From NCBI GenBank assembly GCA_964498525.1, contig CAZCGU010000018.1, positions 1-54,122 of the forward strand: a stretch of 54,122 nucleotides of DNA, written 5' to 3'. The notes under the pieces were generated by a model that saw only the letters and a list, made by a program, of their open reading frames with translations, was not told the DNA's origin and made no database searches. Below, in pieces: positions 1 through 7,319 of the stretch (positions are counted from its first letter, which is position 1; each line of letters begins with the position of its first letter). This stretch comes from DTU098 sp964498525. Lineage in GTDB: Bacteria > Bacillota > Desulfotomaculia > Desulfotomaculales > Pelotomaculaceae. The translations under genes were made by a program, and so were the position numbers.

Positions 1-19
1 TTGATGGGCGTCTCTTTTT

Positions 20-121
20 TCAAAGGTCATTTTCAATGATTACAGGAATGCTCCCAACTTCTTTTTTCCTGCGCTGCTGGTTATACTTACTACCCTGTTT
101 TACACCGCAGCTTGAAACCAT
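20..121 (-). CDS. possible 33-residue peptide downstream of the TRAP lipoprotein gene
   Basis: This short reading frame starts at ATG (119-121) directly after a good GGAGGAAG ribosome binding site and ends at TGA (20-22). The product is a small basic peptide containing RRKKE and no membrane segment. It lies on the same strand just behind the solute-binding protein gene, where dctQ/dctM permease genes would be expected, but it resembles neither. The strong binding site is the only positive evidence, so it may be a chance frame. Confidence 0.25.
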   Translation of the reverse strand: MVSSCGVKQGSKYNQQRRKKEVGSIPVIIENDL

Positions 122-173
122 TCTTCCTCCGGTGCCGTCGGTTTGCACTCTGTTCTTTAGTTAACACCGCATT

Positions 174-1262
174 TTAATACTGCTGGTCGTATTTTTCCGC
201 CAGTTCCTTGACCAGATCAAGCGCTTCCTGGCCAGGCAGGCCCTTTTCCTTCATACTTGCCACATACTGTTCCTGAACCGGGGTGACATAGTTAACCCAG
301 CGGTCCGCTTCCTCCTGGGGCAGGTCGATTACTTCCATGCCGCAGGTTTCGACGGCCCACTTCAAGGCGGCTTCATTCTGTTTATCCCACAGGCCCATAG
401 CCACTTTTTCGAAATATTCGTCATTGACCTTCTCGATGGCCGCCCGGACTTCCGGCTCCAAGGAGTTCCATTTATCAAGGTTCATGGTAACAAAGAATAA
501 AGTATTGTACAAAAATGGTGTTTTGGTCAAATATTTTGTTACCTCGGCGTGCTTCCAGCCCTGCAACACCTCCACCGGGGAAAGGTTCCCCTGGACGACT
601 CCTTTGGATAGGGCTTCGTAAGCTTCCGACTGGGGCATGGCAACTGGATTTGCACCCAACTCCTTCAGCGTTTGAGCGCTGAGGCCGGTTGCCCTGAGGG
701 AGAGTCCCTGAAGATCTTTGTGACTGCGGACCGGCACCTTGGTAAACAAATCCCCGGAACCCGTGGTGAGCACCATCATCAACTTGGTGTCCTGGACTTC
801 CGCCGGTTCTAACTGCTTAATCCCTTCCCAGGCAACTTTACTGGCCACCTTTGAGTTCTTGTAGGTAACTCCGGGCAGTTCGAAAGCTTCCAGCACCGGA
901 AAGCGCCCCCTGGTATAGGAGAAGCAGGAAAGACCGAGATCAGCAATCCCGTTTACCACCCCGTCGTAAATCGCGTCCGCCTGCAGCAGGGTCTGATTGG
1001 GATAGCTGGTAATCTTAACCTTGCCCTTGGTGGCCTCCTCAACAGCCTCGGCCCAGGGTAGGATCAATTCCATTTCAGCCGGGTGGGACCCAGGGAAAAA
1101 GTGCGCCAGCTTTAGTTCAACTACGGCTTGACCCCCGTCCTTTGATTGGGGTGATGTTGAGCAACCGCAGAAGGAAAACAGCAGCAGCGCTGCCAGGACT
1201 AAAATACCCGCCATTTTACCTTTGGATAACCCGCCTGCCTTGCTCCAAATCTTTGCTTCCAT
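174..1262 (-). CDS. TRAP transporter solute-binding lipoprotein, DctP family
   Basis: Extracellular ligand-binding protein of a tripartite ATP-independent periplasmic (TRAP) transporter, which captures small organic acids for uptake through a DctQ/DctM-type permease. The 362-residue product begins MEAKIWSK, has a hydrophobic signal near residues 15-32 and a lipobox ending FCGC, so it is probably lipid-anchored. The mature part has the DctP pattern: LAHFFPGSHP at the start, then NGIADLG and PFLYNT. ATG at 1262 is preferred because AAAGGAGG lies just upstream; the open frame runs further to 1328 but only through a terminator hairpin. No permease subunits are visible in the 173 bases that remain downstream. 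The ligand cannot be told from sequence. Confidence 0.88.
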   Translation of the reverse strand: MEAKIWSKAGGLSKGKMAGILVLAALLLFSFCGCSTSPQSKDGGQAVVELKLAHFFPGSHPAEMELILPWAEAVEEATKGKVKITSYPNQTLLQADAIYDGVVNGIADLGLSCFSYTRGRFPVLEAFELPGVTYKNSKVASKVAWEGIKQLEPAEVQDTKLMMVLTTGSGDLFTKVPVRSHKDLQGLSLRATGLSAQTLKELGANPVAMPQSEAYEALSKGVVQGNLSPVEVLQGWKHAEVTKYLTKTPFLYNTLFFVTMNLDKWNSLEPEVRAAIEKVNDEYFEKVAMGLWDKQNEAALKWAVETCGMEVIDLPQEEADRWVNYVTPVQEQYVASMKEKGLPGQEALDLVKELAEKYDQQY

Positions 1263-1290
1263 TACTCTTAAACCTCCTTTTTTAGAAAAC

Positions 1291-1312
1291 AAAAAAACTC
1301 CCGTAGGAGTTT
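1291..1312 (-). terminator. intrinsic terminator (attenuator) in the dctP leader
   Basis: Read on the minus strand this is a 7-bp stem AAACTCC/GGAGTTT closed by a C(UACG)G tetraloop and followed by a T-run. It sits about 15 bases before the dctP ribosome binding site, so a transcript serving dctP has to read through it. That placement suggests controlled termination rather than the end of another gene. The antiterminator partner was not identified. Confidence 0.6.
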
Positions 1313-1393
1313 CAAGAACTGCGGCCACAGCACTTAACCGGCAAATAATAATGCCTTATTAAAGAACTGGTGAAACACCGCGTTTCTTGTACC

Positions 1394-1451
1394 TACCGTC
1401 CTGCCGTCCTGCCCTTTGGGTAAAAACTTACCTTCCTGCTGCCATCCTGCC
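1394..1451 (-). repeat. imperfect direct repeats around a small stem-loop in the dctP leader
   Basis: Two copies of a GGCAGGAYGGCAG-type sequence (minus strand) lie at 1428-1451 and 1394-1413, separated by a GGTAA/TTACC stem-loop at 1419-1432. They precede the leader terminator. They could be structured leader RNA or regulator-binding sites. No known riboswitch consensus was recognised. Confidence 0.4.
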
Positions 1452-1855
1452 TGGTGCTGCCCTGCGTTAATAAACCGGTATTTAATAAGGATAACTCCAT
1501 ATTTTCTTCTTCTTGACTATATTTATTTCGCTGCTGCTTAAATATTTCCTGCCAAAGAAGAAAATTTATTTATAAAATTTTTTGCAGGCATGTCTGTTAT
1601 TTATTGGCGCTTCGGTTCCAGAACAGAGAGGCGTTGCGGTAAATGGATAACCGGATAAATCACCAAATACTTGTCACCTTCAACTCATACCACAATTATC
1701 AATGCGAAGATTAATTGTTGCGATTGTAATATTGATGCGGGTATTTAAACCATATCCAACTTTGCAGCGAAGATCCTGCATATCAAATCTGAACCAAATT
1801 GGTTCCTTCAACTTCTAACCCTTTCCTTATTATTAACTGGTCCATAAATTACAAC

Positions 1856-1884
1856 TTGATTTGGACTCAAAATGCGATTATAGT
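1856..1884 (+). promoter_or_regulatory. sigma-A-type promoter of the small secreted protein gene
   Basis: TTGATT (1856-1861), a 17-base spacer and TATAGT (1879-1884) lie about 60 bases before the start codon at 1949. Both boxes are close to consensus. Confidence 0.65.
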
Positions 1885-1948
1885 TTAACCTGCCCGAAGA
1901 TCCCTTAATAAGTATTAACTATTTTATAATGAGGGGGAATTTTACTCA

Positions 1949-2443
1949 ATGCGGAAATTTGTAGTATTAATCATGACTCTTTTGATGTCACTTACCCTTT
2001 CTGCCGCAGCCTTTGCCGGTCCCATGGTAAAAGGAATCACAATTTACGGCAACGCCCAGCAAGGTTCCATTAGTGACGGCACCCGGGGTTATTCCTGGTA
2101 CCGTTCAGACGCTAATCCCGGAGATCCGGTTGTTATTAAAGACTTAATCAACCATTCCAATAAGGTTGCGGTAAAGGGTATCACTTGCCACCCCGGTAAT
2201 AAGACGGTGAAATGGCTAAATTGCGGCGATCGGAAAGGAATGGTTCCCTGCAAATACAACGCCGTGCAGATTTTTCCCAACAACCATTTCCACCAGCAGG
2301 GTGAGTGGCTTTACTACATCGACGACAATGGCGTCAAACACAGCTTCTATCTTGACCCCAACCTGGAATACGAATGGCACCATTACAAGGACAAGGATGG
2401 TGTCACCCAATACTATTACGAAATAGCAGGCTGCAAAATTTAA
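1949..2443 (+). CDS. small exported protein of unknown function
   Basis: The 164-residue product has a clear signal peptide (basic MRK, hydrophobic core, AAAFAG cleavage region near residue 23). The mature domain is small and rich in Tyr, His and Trp, with four cysteines (TCHPG, LNCGD, MVPC, AGCKI) that could form two disulfides outside the cell. It starts at ATG after GAGGGGG and has its own promoter and a strong terminator, so it is monocistronic. I do not recognise the family. The repeated aromatic and His residues might bind metal or carbohydrate, but that is a guess. Confidence 0.75.
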   Translation: MRKFVVLIMTLLMSLTLSAAAFAGPMVKGITIYGNAQQGSISDGTRGYSWYRSDANPGDPVVIKDLINHSNKVAVKGITCHPGNKTVKWLNCGDRKGMVPCKYNAVQIFPNNHFHQQGEWLYYIDDNGVKHSFYLDPNLEYEWHHYKDKDGVTQYYYEIAGCKI

Positions 2444-2490
2444 CTGCGAAAAAAACGAAAATACAGCAAGCAAAACGACACTAAATTTTG

Positions 2491-2526
2491 GCCCCTGCCC
2501 GGTGACATCCAGGGCAGGGGCTTTTA
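2491..2526 (+). terminator. intrinsic terminator after the small exported protein
   Basis: A 10-bp G+C-rich stem, GCCCCTGCCC (2491-2500) with GGGCAGGGGC (2512-2521), is followed by TTTT. It ends the monocistronic transcript that starts near 1890. Confidence 0.85.
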
Positions 2527-2608
2527 GCGTACCCGCGTGATCCTCCGTTTTTCAGCTGTATTGAAAACCTTGGAAATCAGGGGGGCTCAATGCTTTAGAG
2601 CAGCATTT

Positions 2609-2845
2609 TCAACTTTTTAGATCCGGTTCAAACTCACTTTCCCCGTTAAAAGGAGTAATTGCCCGGGGATCCTTGCGATCAAGGGCGGAAAGGGTTTCAT
2701 CGAGACGGTTGCGTTTTCTGGTGGCAGGCCGCCCCGGCGCCAATTCCCCCGGCCGGCCGTATTTTTTATGGACTTCCGTAAGTTCCCGGGGCGAGAGGTG
2801 GTAACTGTTCGTCATTTTGTATTTATCTTGCTCATTGCGCTCCAC
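2609..2845 (-). CDS. hypothetical small basic protein
   Basis: About 78 residues if it starts at GTG 2845, which follows a GGTGAGGTGAG ribosome binding site. The frame stays open to a TTG at 2920 without a better site. The product is hydrophilic and highly charged, with a Pro/Gly/Arg-rich middle (RPGELAPGRPATRKRN) and an acidic end, and has no signal or membrane segment. The family is unknown. It stands alone between two rightward genes, so it has its own transcription or is spurious. Confidence 0.4.
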   Translation of the reverse strand: MERNEQDKYKMTNSYHLSPRELTEVHKKYGRPGELAPGRPATRKRNRLDETLSALDRKDPRAITPFNGESEFEPDLKS

Positions 2846-3316
2846 AACACTCACCTCACCGTTGTTTTGTTTTATTTGTATCTGTTTTAGACCTTTTTCA
2901 TGCCTAAAAACGCAAGCCAAAGGTGGTACCCTTTACCATCACTAAATTAAAAGCCGGGTTCTAAATCCCGTTCCCGCAATAAAAACCCCCGAATTATTAT
3001 TATAGCAAGTTTGTCTGGTATATTTTTTTATCTTTTGATAGAATTTTAATGTTAATTCAATTATTCAACTTCTGAGGCAAGTATCTCAAAAGACAAAGCT
3101 GCAAAACATGGATTATAGGGGGAGGTGTTTTGAGGTAACAAATCAGGGTAACGATCCGTTTTACTTGAGGTGCCGGTTTGAAAAGGAATCAGGTGGCCCG
3201 GCCGCGCCGGTGAGATTAATACCCTGCCCGTCCCTGGCTTTTTTTCAAGCCGGCGCTTCGAAGATGGGGTAAACCCAAACAAGAATAACCGAAGAACAAA
3301 AGGAGGTAATTTTATC
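2846..3316. other. upstream region of gdhA
   Basis: A 471-base gap. It is AT-rich near 2990-3065 and G+C-richer toward the gene, ending in AAAAGGAGG before gdhA. Short hairpins are possible around 3205-3260. I see no convincing promoter consensus and no coding frame. Confidence 0.4.
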
Positions 3317-4660
3317 GTGACAGCACAACGGGTTATCGGAGATGTAATGGAACAGGTTATCAAAAGGAATCCCAACGAACCGGAATTCCATCAGGCGGTT
3401 TTGGAGGTGCTGGAATGCCTGGAACCGGCCATTGAAAAACACCCGGAATTCGAAAAAACAGGCATTCTTCATCGAATGGTTGAGCCGGAACGGCAGGTCA
3501 TATTCAGAGTACCATGGATTGACGACAACGGCCGGGTGCAGGTCAACCGGGGTTTCAGGGTTCAGTTCAACAGTGCCATTGGCCCCTACAAGGGAGGTCT
3601 GCGCTTTCACCCTTCCGTCAACCTGGGGATCATCAAGTTTCTTGGTTTTGAGCAAACTTTAAAGAATTCCCTCACCGGTTTGCCCATTGGGGGAGGCAAA
3701 GGCGGCAGTGATTTCGATCCCAAGGGAAAATCGGATTTTGAAATTATGCGTTTCTGCCAGAGTTTTATGACGGAACTATACCGGTATGTGGGCGCGGACG
3801 TGGATGTCCCGGCCGGTGATATAGGCGTAGGCGCCCGGGAAGTGGGTTATATGTACGGCCAGTATAAAAGGATTACAACCCTCTACCACGGTGTTTTCAC
3901 GGGCAAGGGGCTATCTTACGGCGGCAGCCTGGCCAGAACCCAGGCCACCGGTTACGGACTGCTCTACTTCCTGGAGGAGATGCTGAAGGATTACGGCCGG
4001 ACCATCAAGGGTAAAACAGCGATTGTTTCAGGTTCCGGCAATGTGGCTACCTATGCGGCGGAAAAAGCCCAGCAAATGGGCGCCCGGGTAGTGGCTATGT
4101 GCGATTCCAACGGCTACATCCATGACCCCGCCGGCATTAATTTGGATACCATTAAGCAAATCAAACAAATTGAAAGAAAAAGAATCAAAACCTATCTGGA
4201 ACACCATCCATCCGCCCAGTATTGCGAAGGCTCCAAGGGAATCTGGACAATTAAGTGCGACGTTGCCCTTCCCTGTGCCACCCAAAACGAACTTGACGGG
4301 GAATCCGCCGGAAGCCTGGTGGCCAACGGTGTAATGGCGGTGGCGGAAGGCGCCAATATGCCCTCCACTCCGGAAGCAATTAAAGTGTTCCAGGACAATA
4401 AGGTCCTTTACACCCCGGGAAAGGCCTCCAACGCGGGCGGGGTGGCCACTTCAGCCCTGGAAATGACCCAGAACAGCATGAGACTTTCCTGGACCTTTGA
4501 AGAAGTAGACGCCAAATTGAAGGACATTATGGTAGGAATCTATCGTCAGACCAGCCAGGTGGCCAGGGAATACGGCTTCGAGGGAGACCTGGTTAAAGGG
4601 GCGAACATCGCCGGATTCCTCAAAGTCGCCGACGCCATGATGGCCCAGGGAATTGTCTAA
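3317..4660 (+). CDS. gdhA: NADP-type glutamate dehydrogenase
   Basis: Cytoplasmic enzyme that reversibly aminates 2-oxoglutarate to glutamate with NAD(P)H, linking ammonia assimilation to the citrate-cycle intermediates. The 447-residue length equals that of the well-known hexameric bacterial enzymes. Family motifs are intact: GPYKGGLRFHP near residue 90 with substrate Lys92, LPIGGGKGG with catalytic Lys128, PAGDIGVG, and the nucleotide-binding GSGNVA near 240. GTG at 3317 is the start because AAAGGAGG lies at the right distance. The gene is monocistronic, with a terminator about 100 bases downstream. Assignment to the NADP subgroup rests on overall resemblance, not on a tested cofactor residue. 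Confidence 0.95.
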   Translation: MTAQRVIGDVMEQVIKRNPNEPEFHQAVLEVLECLEPAIEKHPEFEKTGILHRMVEPERQVIFRVPWIDDNGRVQVNRGFRVQFNSAIGPYKGGLRFHPSVNLGIIKFLGFEQTLKNSLTGLPIGGGKGGSDFDPKGKSDFEIMRFCQSFMTELYRYVGADVDVPAGDIGVGAREVGYMYGQYKRITTLYHGVFTGKGLSYGGSLARTQATGYGLLYFLEEMLKDYGRTIKGKTAIVSGSGNVATYAAEKAQQMGARVVAMCDSNGYIHDPAGINLDTIKQIKQIERKRIKTYLEHHPSAQYCEGSKGIWTIKCDVALPCATQNELDGESAGSLVANGVMAVAEGANMPSTPEAIKVFQDNKVLYTPGKASNAGGVATSALEMTQNSMRLSWTFEEVDAKLKDIMVGIYRQTSQVAREYGFEGDLVKGANIAGFLKVADAMMAQGIV

Positions 4661-4751
4661 AAGCCGGCCAGTTTTCAGGAAACATTCATAACAGCGGGCT
4701 GCAACTACCACAGTTATTAAATTTAGCCCAAGAATTACTTCCAAGATTAAA

Positions 4752-4787
4752 AGAACAGTCCTTTCCCCGGAAGGGATTGTTCTTTTG
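4752..4787 (+). terminator. intrinsic terminator after gdhA
   Basis: AGAACAGTCC...GGGATTGTTCT forms a long stem around CCCCGG and runs into a TTTT tract, about 95 bases past the gdhA stop codon. Confidence 0.75.
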
Positions 4788-4960
4788 TAATGCTTTTTTA
4801 ACAGCGCCAGTCAGACATCCATGCCGCCAGGGCGGCGCCATCAGAGGATGAAAACTGTACTTTGAGGCCAGGCAAGCGCATCCATAAAACTACAGCAACA
4901 AAATTATGACAACAAAAAAACTGTGCCTCAGGCTGTATATAAGCCGGAACATAATGTGAA

Positions 4961-4981
4961 GCCGGGGCGTAAAGCCCCGGC
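4961..4981. terminator. perfect G+C-rich hairpin between convergent transcripts
   Basis: GCCGGGGC (4961-4968), a 5-base loop and GCCCCGGC (4974-4981) form a perfect 8-bp stem, 15 bases after the stop of the leftward YcdB/SLH gene. The following T-run is poor, so termination strength is uncertain. With the gdhA terminator it fills the 336-base gap between converging genes. Confidence 0.45.
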
Positions 4982-4996
4982 CTGGTAAAAAACCAA

Positions 4997-7288
4997 CTAA
5001 TTGCTGCGCAGGAATCGTAATATGGTTTCCGCTGCTTCAGCCCTTGTTACAACCCCTTTGGGCTCAAATCTTCCCTCCACCGGTTCGATCAGGCCGAGGG
5101 CCGAGGACAGAACGGTATGCCCTCTTAAATGCCCGGTGATGTCTGCGGCGTCCTTGAAATCAAGCACATAGATGTCACTAAACCGGGCCACTTTATAAAG
5201 ATCCATGGCATGGATGATATAGCGCGCTAATGTCTCGCGGCTCACCGGCGCCCCGGGGTCAGGTTTTTCCCCGGTCTGAATAATACCGATCTGGGCGGCC
5301 TTCTCGAAATAAATCTGGTACCAGGGCTCCCCTCCCCTGGGAAGCAGCCCGGTTGATTGGTCAAAACTCCTTACCAGCATGGCAATCAATTCGGCCTGGG
5401 TCACCGCGTCATCCGGCTTGAACTTGCCGCCATCCTGCCCCACGATACCTGCGGCGGCCAGCAGTTCAACCGCCTCCCGGGCCGGATGCCCTTCAAGATC
5501 ACTGAATTCCACTTTTTGGCCGGCCGGGGAAACAGGATTCCCTTCAGCGTTAAGGGCCTTGCCGGTAAAAGCATCCAGCATTTCGAAATTGAGGCCGGCC
5601 TGATAGTAAACCAGGTGGATTTTGGCCTCCTGGTCCGGACTTTTCCGGTACATCTCCCGGGGCCACAGCCTGAGATAGCCTACCTTTAAGGGCGCTTCCT
5701 CCAGGTACTTACGAGCCGCTGCTTCCTGGCTGAGGACACCCCGGGGGTCGGGAAAGTCCAGATCCCACCAGTTCATCTGGTACATGGTAATCTTACCCGT
5801 GGCGCTGTTCACATTGACATAAAAACCGTTGTCCGGAAACTTCACATCTTTAACCACCCGGGTATACCTGATTGCGTAAAAACTGGTAACCGGTTCCTCC
5901 AGGGGGTTCAGCATGAGACCCGGTACAGGCTGAAGTGATTCAAAGAGCACCTGTCCCCACCTGAACGGCTGGTTTTTCTTGATAAAATCTTCCGCCATGC
6001 GGCGGGCTTCAGCCTCGCCGTACTTGACCTCCCGCTTTGTATAGTCCTCATAAATATCTTCGTAGTGGTTAAAGGACGTCAGGTCACCCTTGACGGCGTC
6101 AATGGTAACATTCAGCCCGCCGGACGTCTTGTCCGCCGGCTGCCAGCTAAAATTCCAGGTTTTGTTCTTCTTAAACATGTAATCCTGCTCCAGCCTGCTG
6201 CTGGTTAAAGTATAGCCGGCAGGGATCTCCACTAGGGACTCTGCCTTTGCCAGGGCCGCTTCCCTGGTCAGCAGGTTCTTAATTTCATCCACTGCCACTT
6301 CCTCGGCCGGGTTAAGCCGCACATCCTGGTTTTTCATGGAGTATTCCGGCCTCGCTCCGGCGTCACCGCCGCCGCCCATTCCGTAATAATAGTAGTATTC
6401 CATTTCCTGATTCAACAGCTTGCCGGTTTGGGCGTCTATGAGCGTCAGCCGCAGTTTATCCGGCTGCCTGTAAACCAGCTTTACTGGCACGTCCGCGCCA
6501 TAGGGCGCGTAAGGGCGGAAGTAGTTCAGTTCCGGGGCCGCCTCAGTTAAAAAAATCTGCTGGGCCTGGTCCGGGCTGATTTTAGCCGCCGGCGGCGGGA
6601 AGCCCCCGGTGTCCTCCCAGTTCAAATCAAACCGGACAACCTCGCCGGTATCCCCGTTTACCGCCACGTTAATCCCGTTTTCGGGGTAGAGTACACCTTT
6701 AATAACCCTGGCGTAGTTGAAATTATACTCCACCGCTCCCCGCTGCTTTAAATATAACGGCGGTATATAGTCACGCCCCGGCTGCAGGGTGGTATCTTTA
6801 AAACGCTCGGGCTGCAGCTTTTGCATAAACGCCGCGGCGGCGACCTGGGCTTTTTCCCTGGTGTATTTGGGTAGCCCCCGGTACATGGTTCCAGCAGCCG
6901 GCGGCAGCCACTGGTACATACTCCAGACTTCACCCGTATCACTGTTGACCCTCACACTCATCTCGCCGCCCTCCATGCTGCTCCGGTACCACCGCAACTC
7001 CCAGAAAGAATCCTTGTCCGCTTGACTGAAACCAGTAGAAAACTGATCCAGTTCCCCGGGGATCTGAAAGGCCTGCCTGGCAATCTGAATAGCCTGTTCC
7101 AGGCTAACAGCGGCCTGCTCCCCGCCGTTCGTTGATTCTCCGGTATCAATTGCCTTTTTTTCAACCACGCTTTCTGTTTTATTGTCCGCCGGCACGGACT
7201 CCGCCCCGGCCACCCCCTGGCCGGTAAAGAAGAGGCCCAGGGTTAAAAAAAACACAACAATTGCAGCAACCAAACCCCGCCAAACCAT
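4997..7288 (-). CDS. exported YcdB/YcdC-repeat protein with C-terminal S-layer homology domains
   Basis: 763-residue surface protein. An N-terminal signal peptide (hydrophobic residues about 7-25, ending GVAGA) is followed by two copies of the YcdB/YcdC-type unit, each beginning with an alanine-rich helix (SLEQAIQIARQAF near 62; LTREAALAKAESL near 340) and containing strands with VNSDTGEV or INVAVNGDTGEVV. The last 170 residues hold three SLH-like segments (AAGIVGQDGGKFKPDDAVTQAEL, then GAPVSRETLARYI and GVVTRAEAAETIL), which in this family bind cell-wall polymer. Starts at ATG after GGGAGG. It follows a paralogue by 31 bases, so the two are probably cotranscribed. Ligand and role are unknown. 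Confidence 0.85.
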   Translation of the reverse strand: MVWRGLVAAIVVFFLTLGLFFTGQGVAGAESVPADNKTESVVEKKAIDTGESTNGGEQAAVSLEQAIQIARQAFQIPGELDQFSTGFSQADKDSFWELRWYRSSMEGGEMSVRVNSDTGEVWSMYQWLPPAAGTMYRGLPKYTREKAQVAAAAFMQKLQPERFKDTTLQPGRDYIPPLYLKQRGAVEYNFNYARVIKGVLYPENGINVAVNGDTGEVVRFDLNWEDTGGFPPPAAKISPDQAQQIFLTEAAPELNYFRPYAPYGADVPVKLVYRQPDKLRLTLIDAQTGKLLNQEMEYYYYYGMGGGGDAGARPEYSMKNQDVRLNPAEEVAVDEIKNLLTREAALAKAESLVEIPAGYTLTSSRLEQDYMFKKNKTWNFSWQPADKTSGGLNVTIDAVKGDLTSFNHYEDIYEDYTKREVKYGEAEARRMAEDFIKKNQPFRWGQVLFESLQPVPGLMLNPLEEPVTSFYAIRYTRVVKDVKFPDNGFYVNVNSATGKITMYQMNWWDLDFPDPRGVLSQEAAARKYLEEAPLKVGYLRLWPREMYRKSPDQEAKIHLVYYQAGLNFEMLDAFTGKALNAEGNPVSPAGQKVEFSDLEGHPAREAVELLAAAGIVGQDGGKFKPDDAVTQAELIAMLVRSFDQSTGLLPRGGEPWYQIYFEKAAQIGIIQTGEKPDPGAPVSRETLARYIIHAMDLYKVARFSDIYVLDFKDAADITGHLRGHTVLSSALGLIEPVEGRFEPKGVVTRAEAAETILRFLRSN

Positions 7289-7319
7289 TTCCTATACCTC
7301 CCTTTCGTCTACTGTCTGA

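Larger units (their letters stand above)
1263..1948. other. divergent intergenic region, dctP leader and promoter of the small secreted protein
   Basis: This 686-base gap holds the dctP leader with its repeats and terminator on the minus strand and a good promoter for the rightward gene at 1856-1884. The middle, about 1500-1850, is AT-rich and contains no frame that looks coding. Confidence 0.6.

Noticed and set aside
1394..1451. Sigma-54-type -24/-12 promoter in the TGGCAG repeats of the dctP leader
   Set aside because: The GG and GC doublets are not at the required 10-base spacing and the sites are transcribed leader rather than promoter if the terminator is in the mRNA.
3165..3232. Cobalamin-riboswitch-like words (AGGTGCC, AAAAGGAATCAGGTG, CCCTGCC) upstream of gdhA
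   Set aside because: The words lie within about 65 bases, much shorter than the roughly 200-base aptamer, and the conserved GCCACTGT and A/G-rich core segments are missing.
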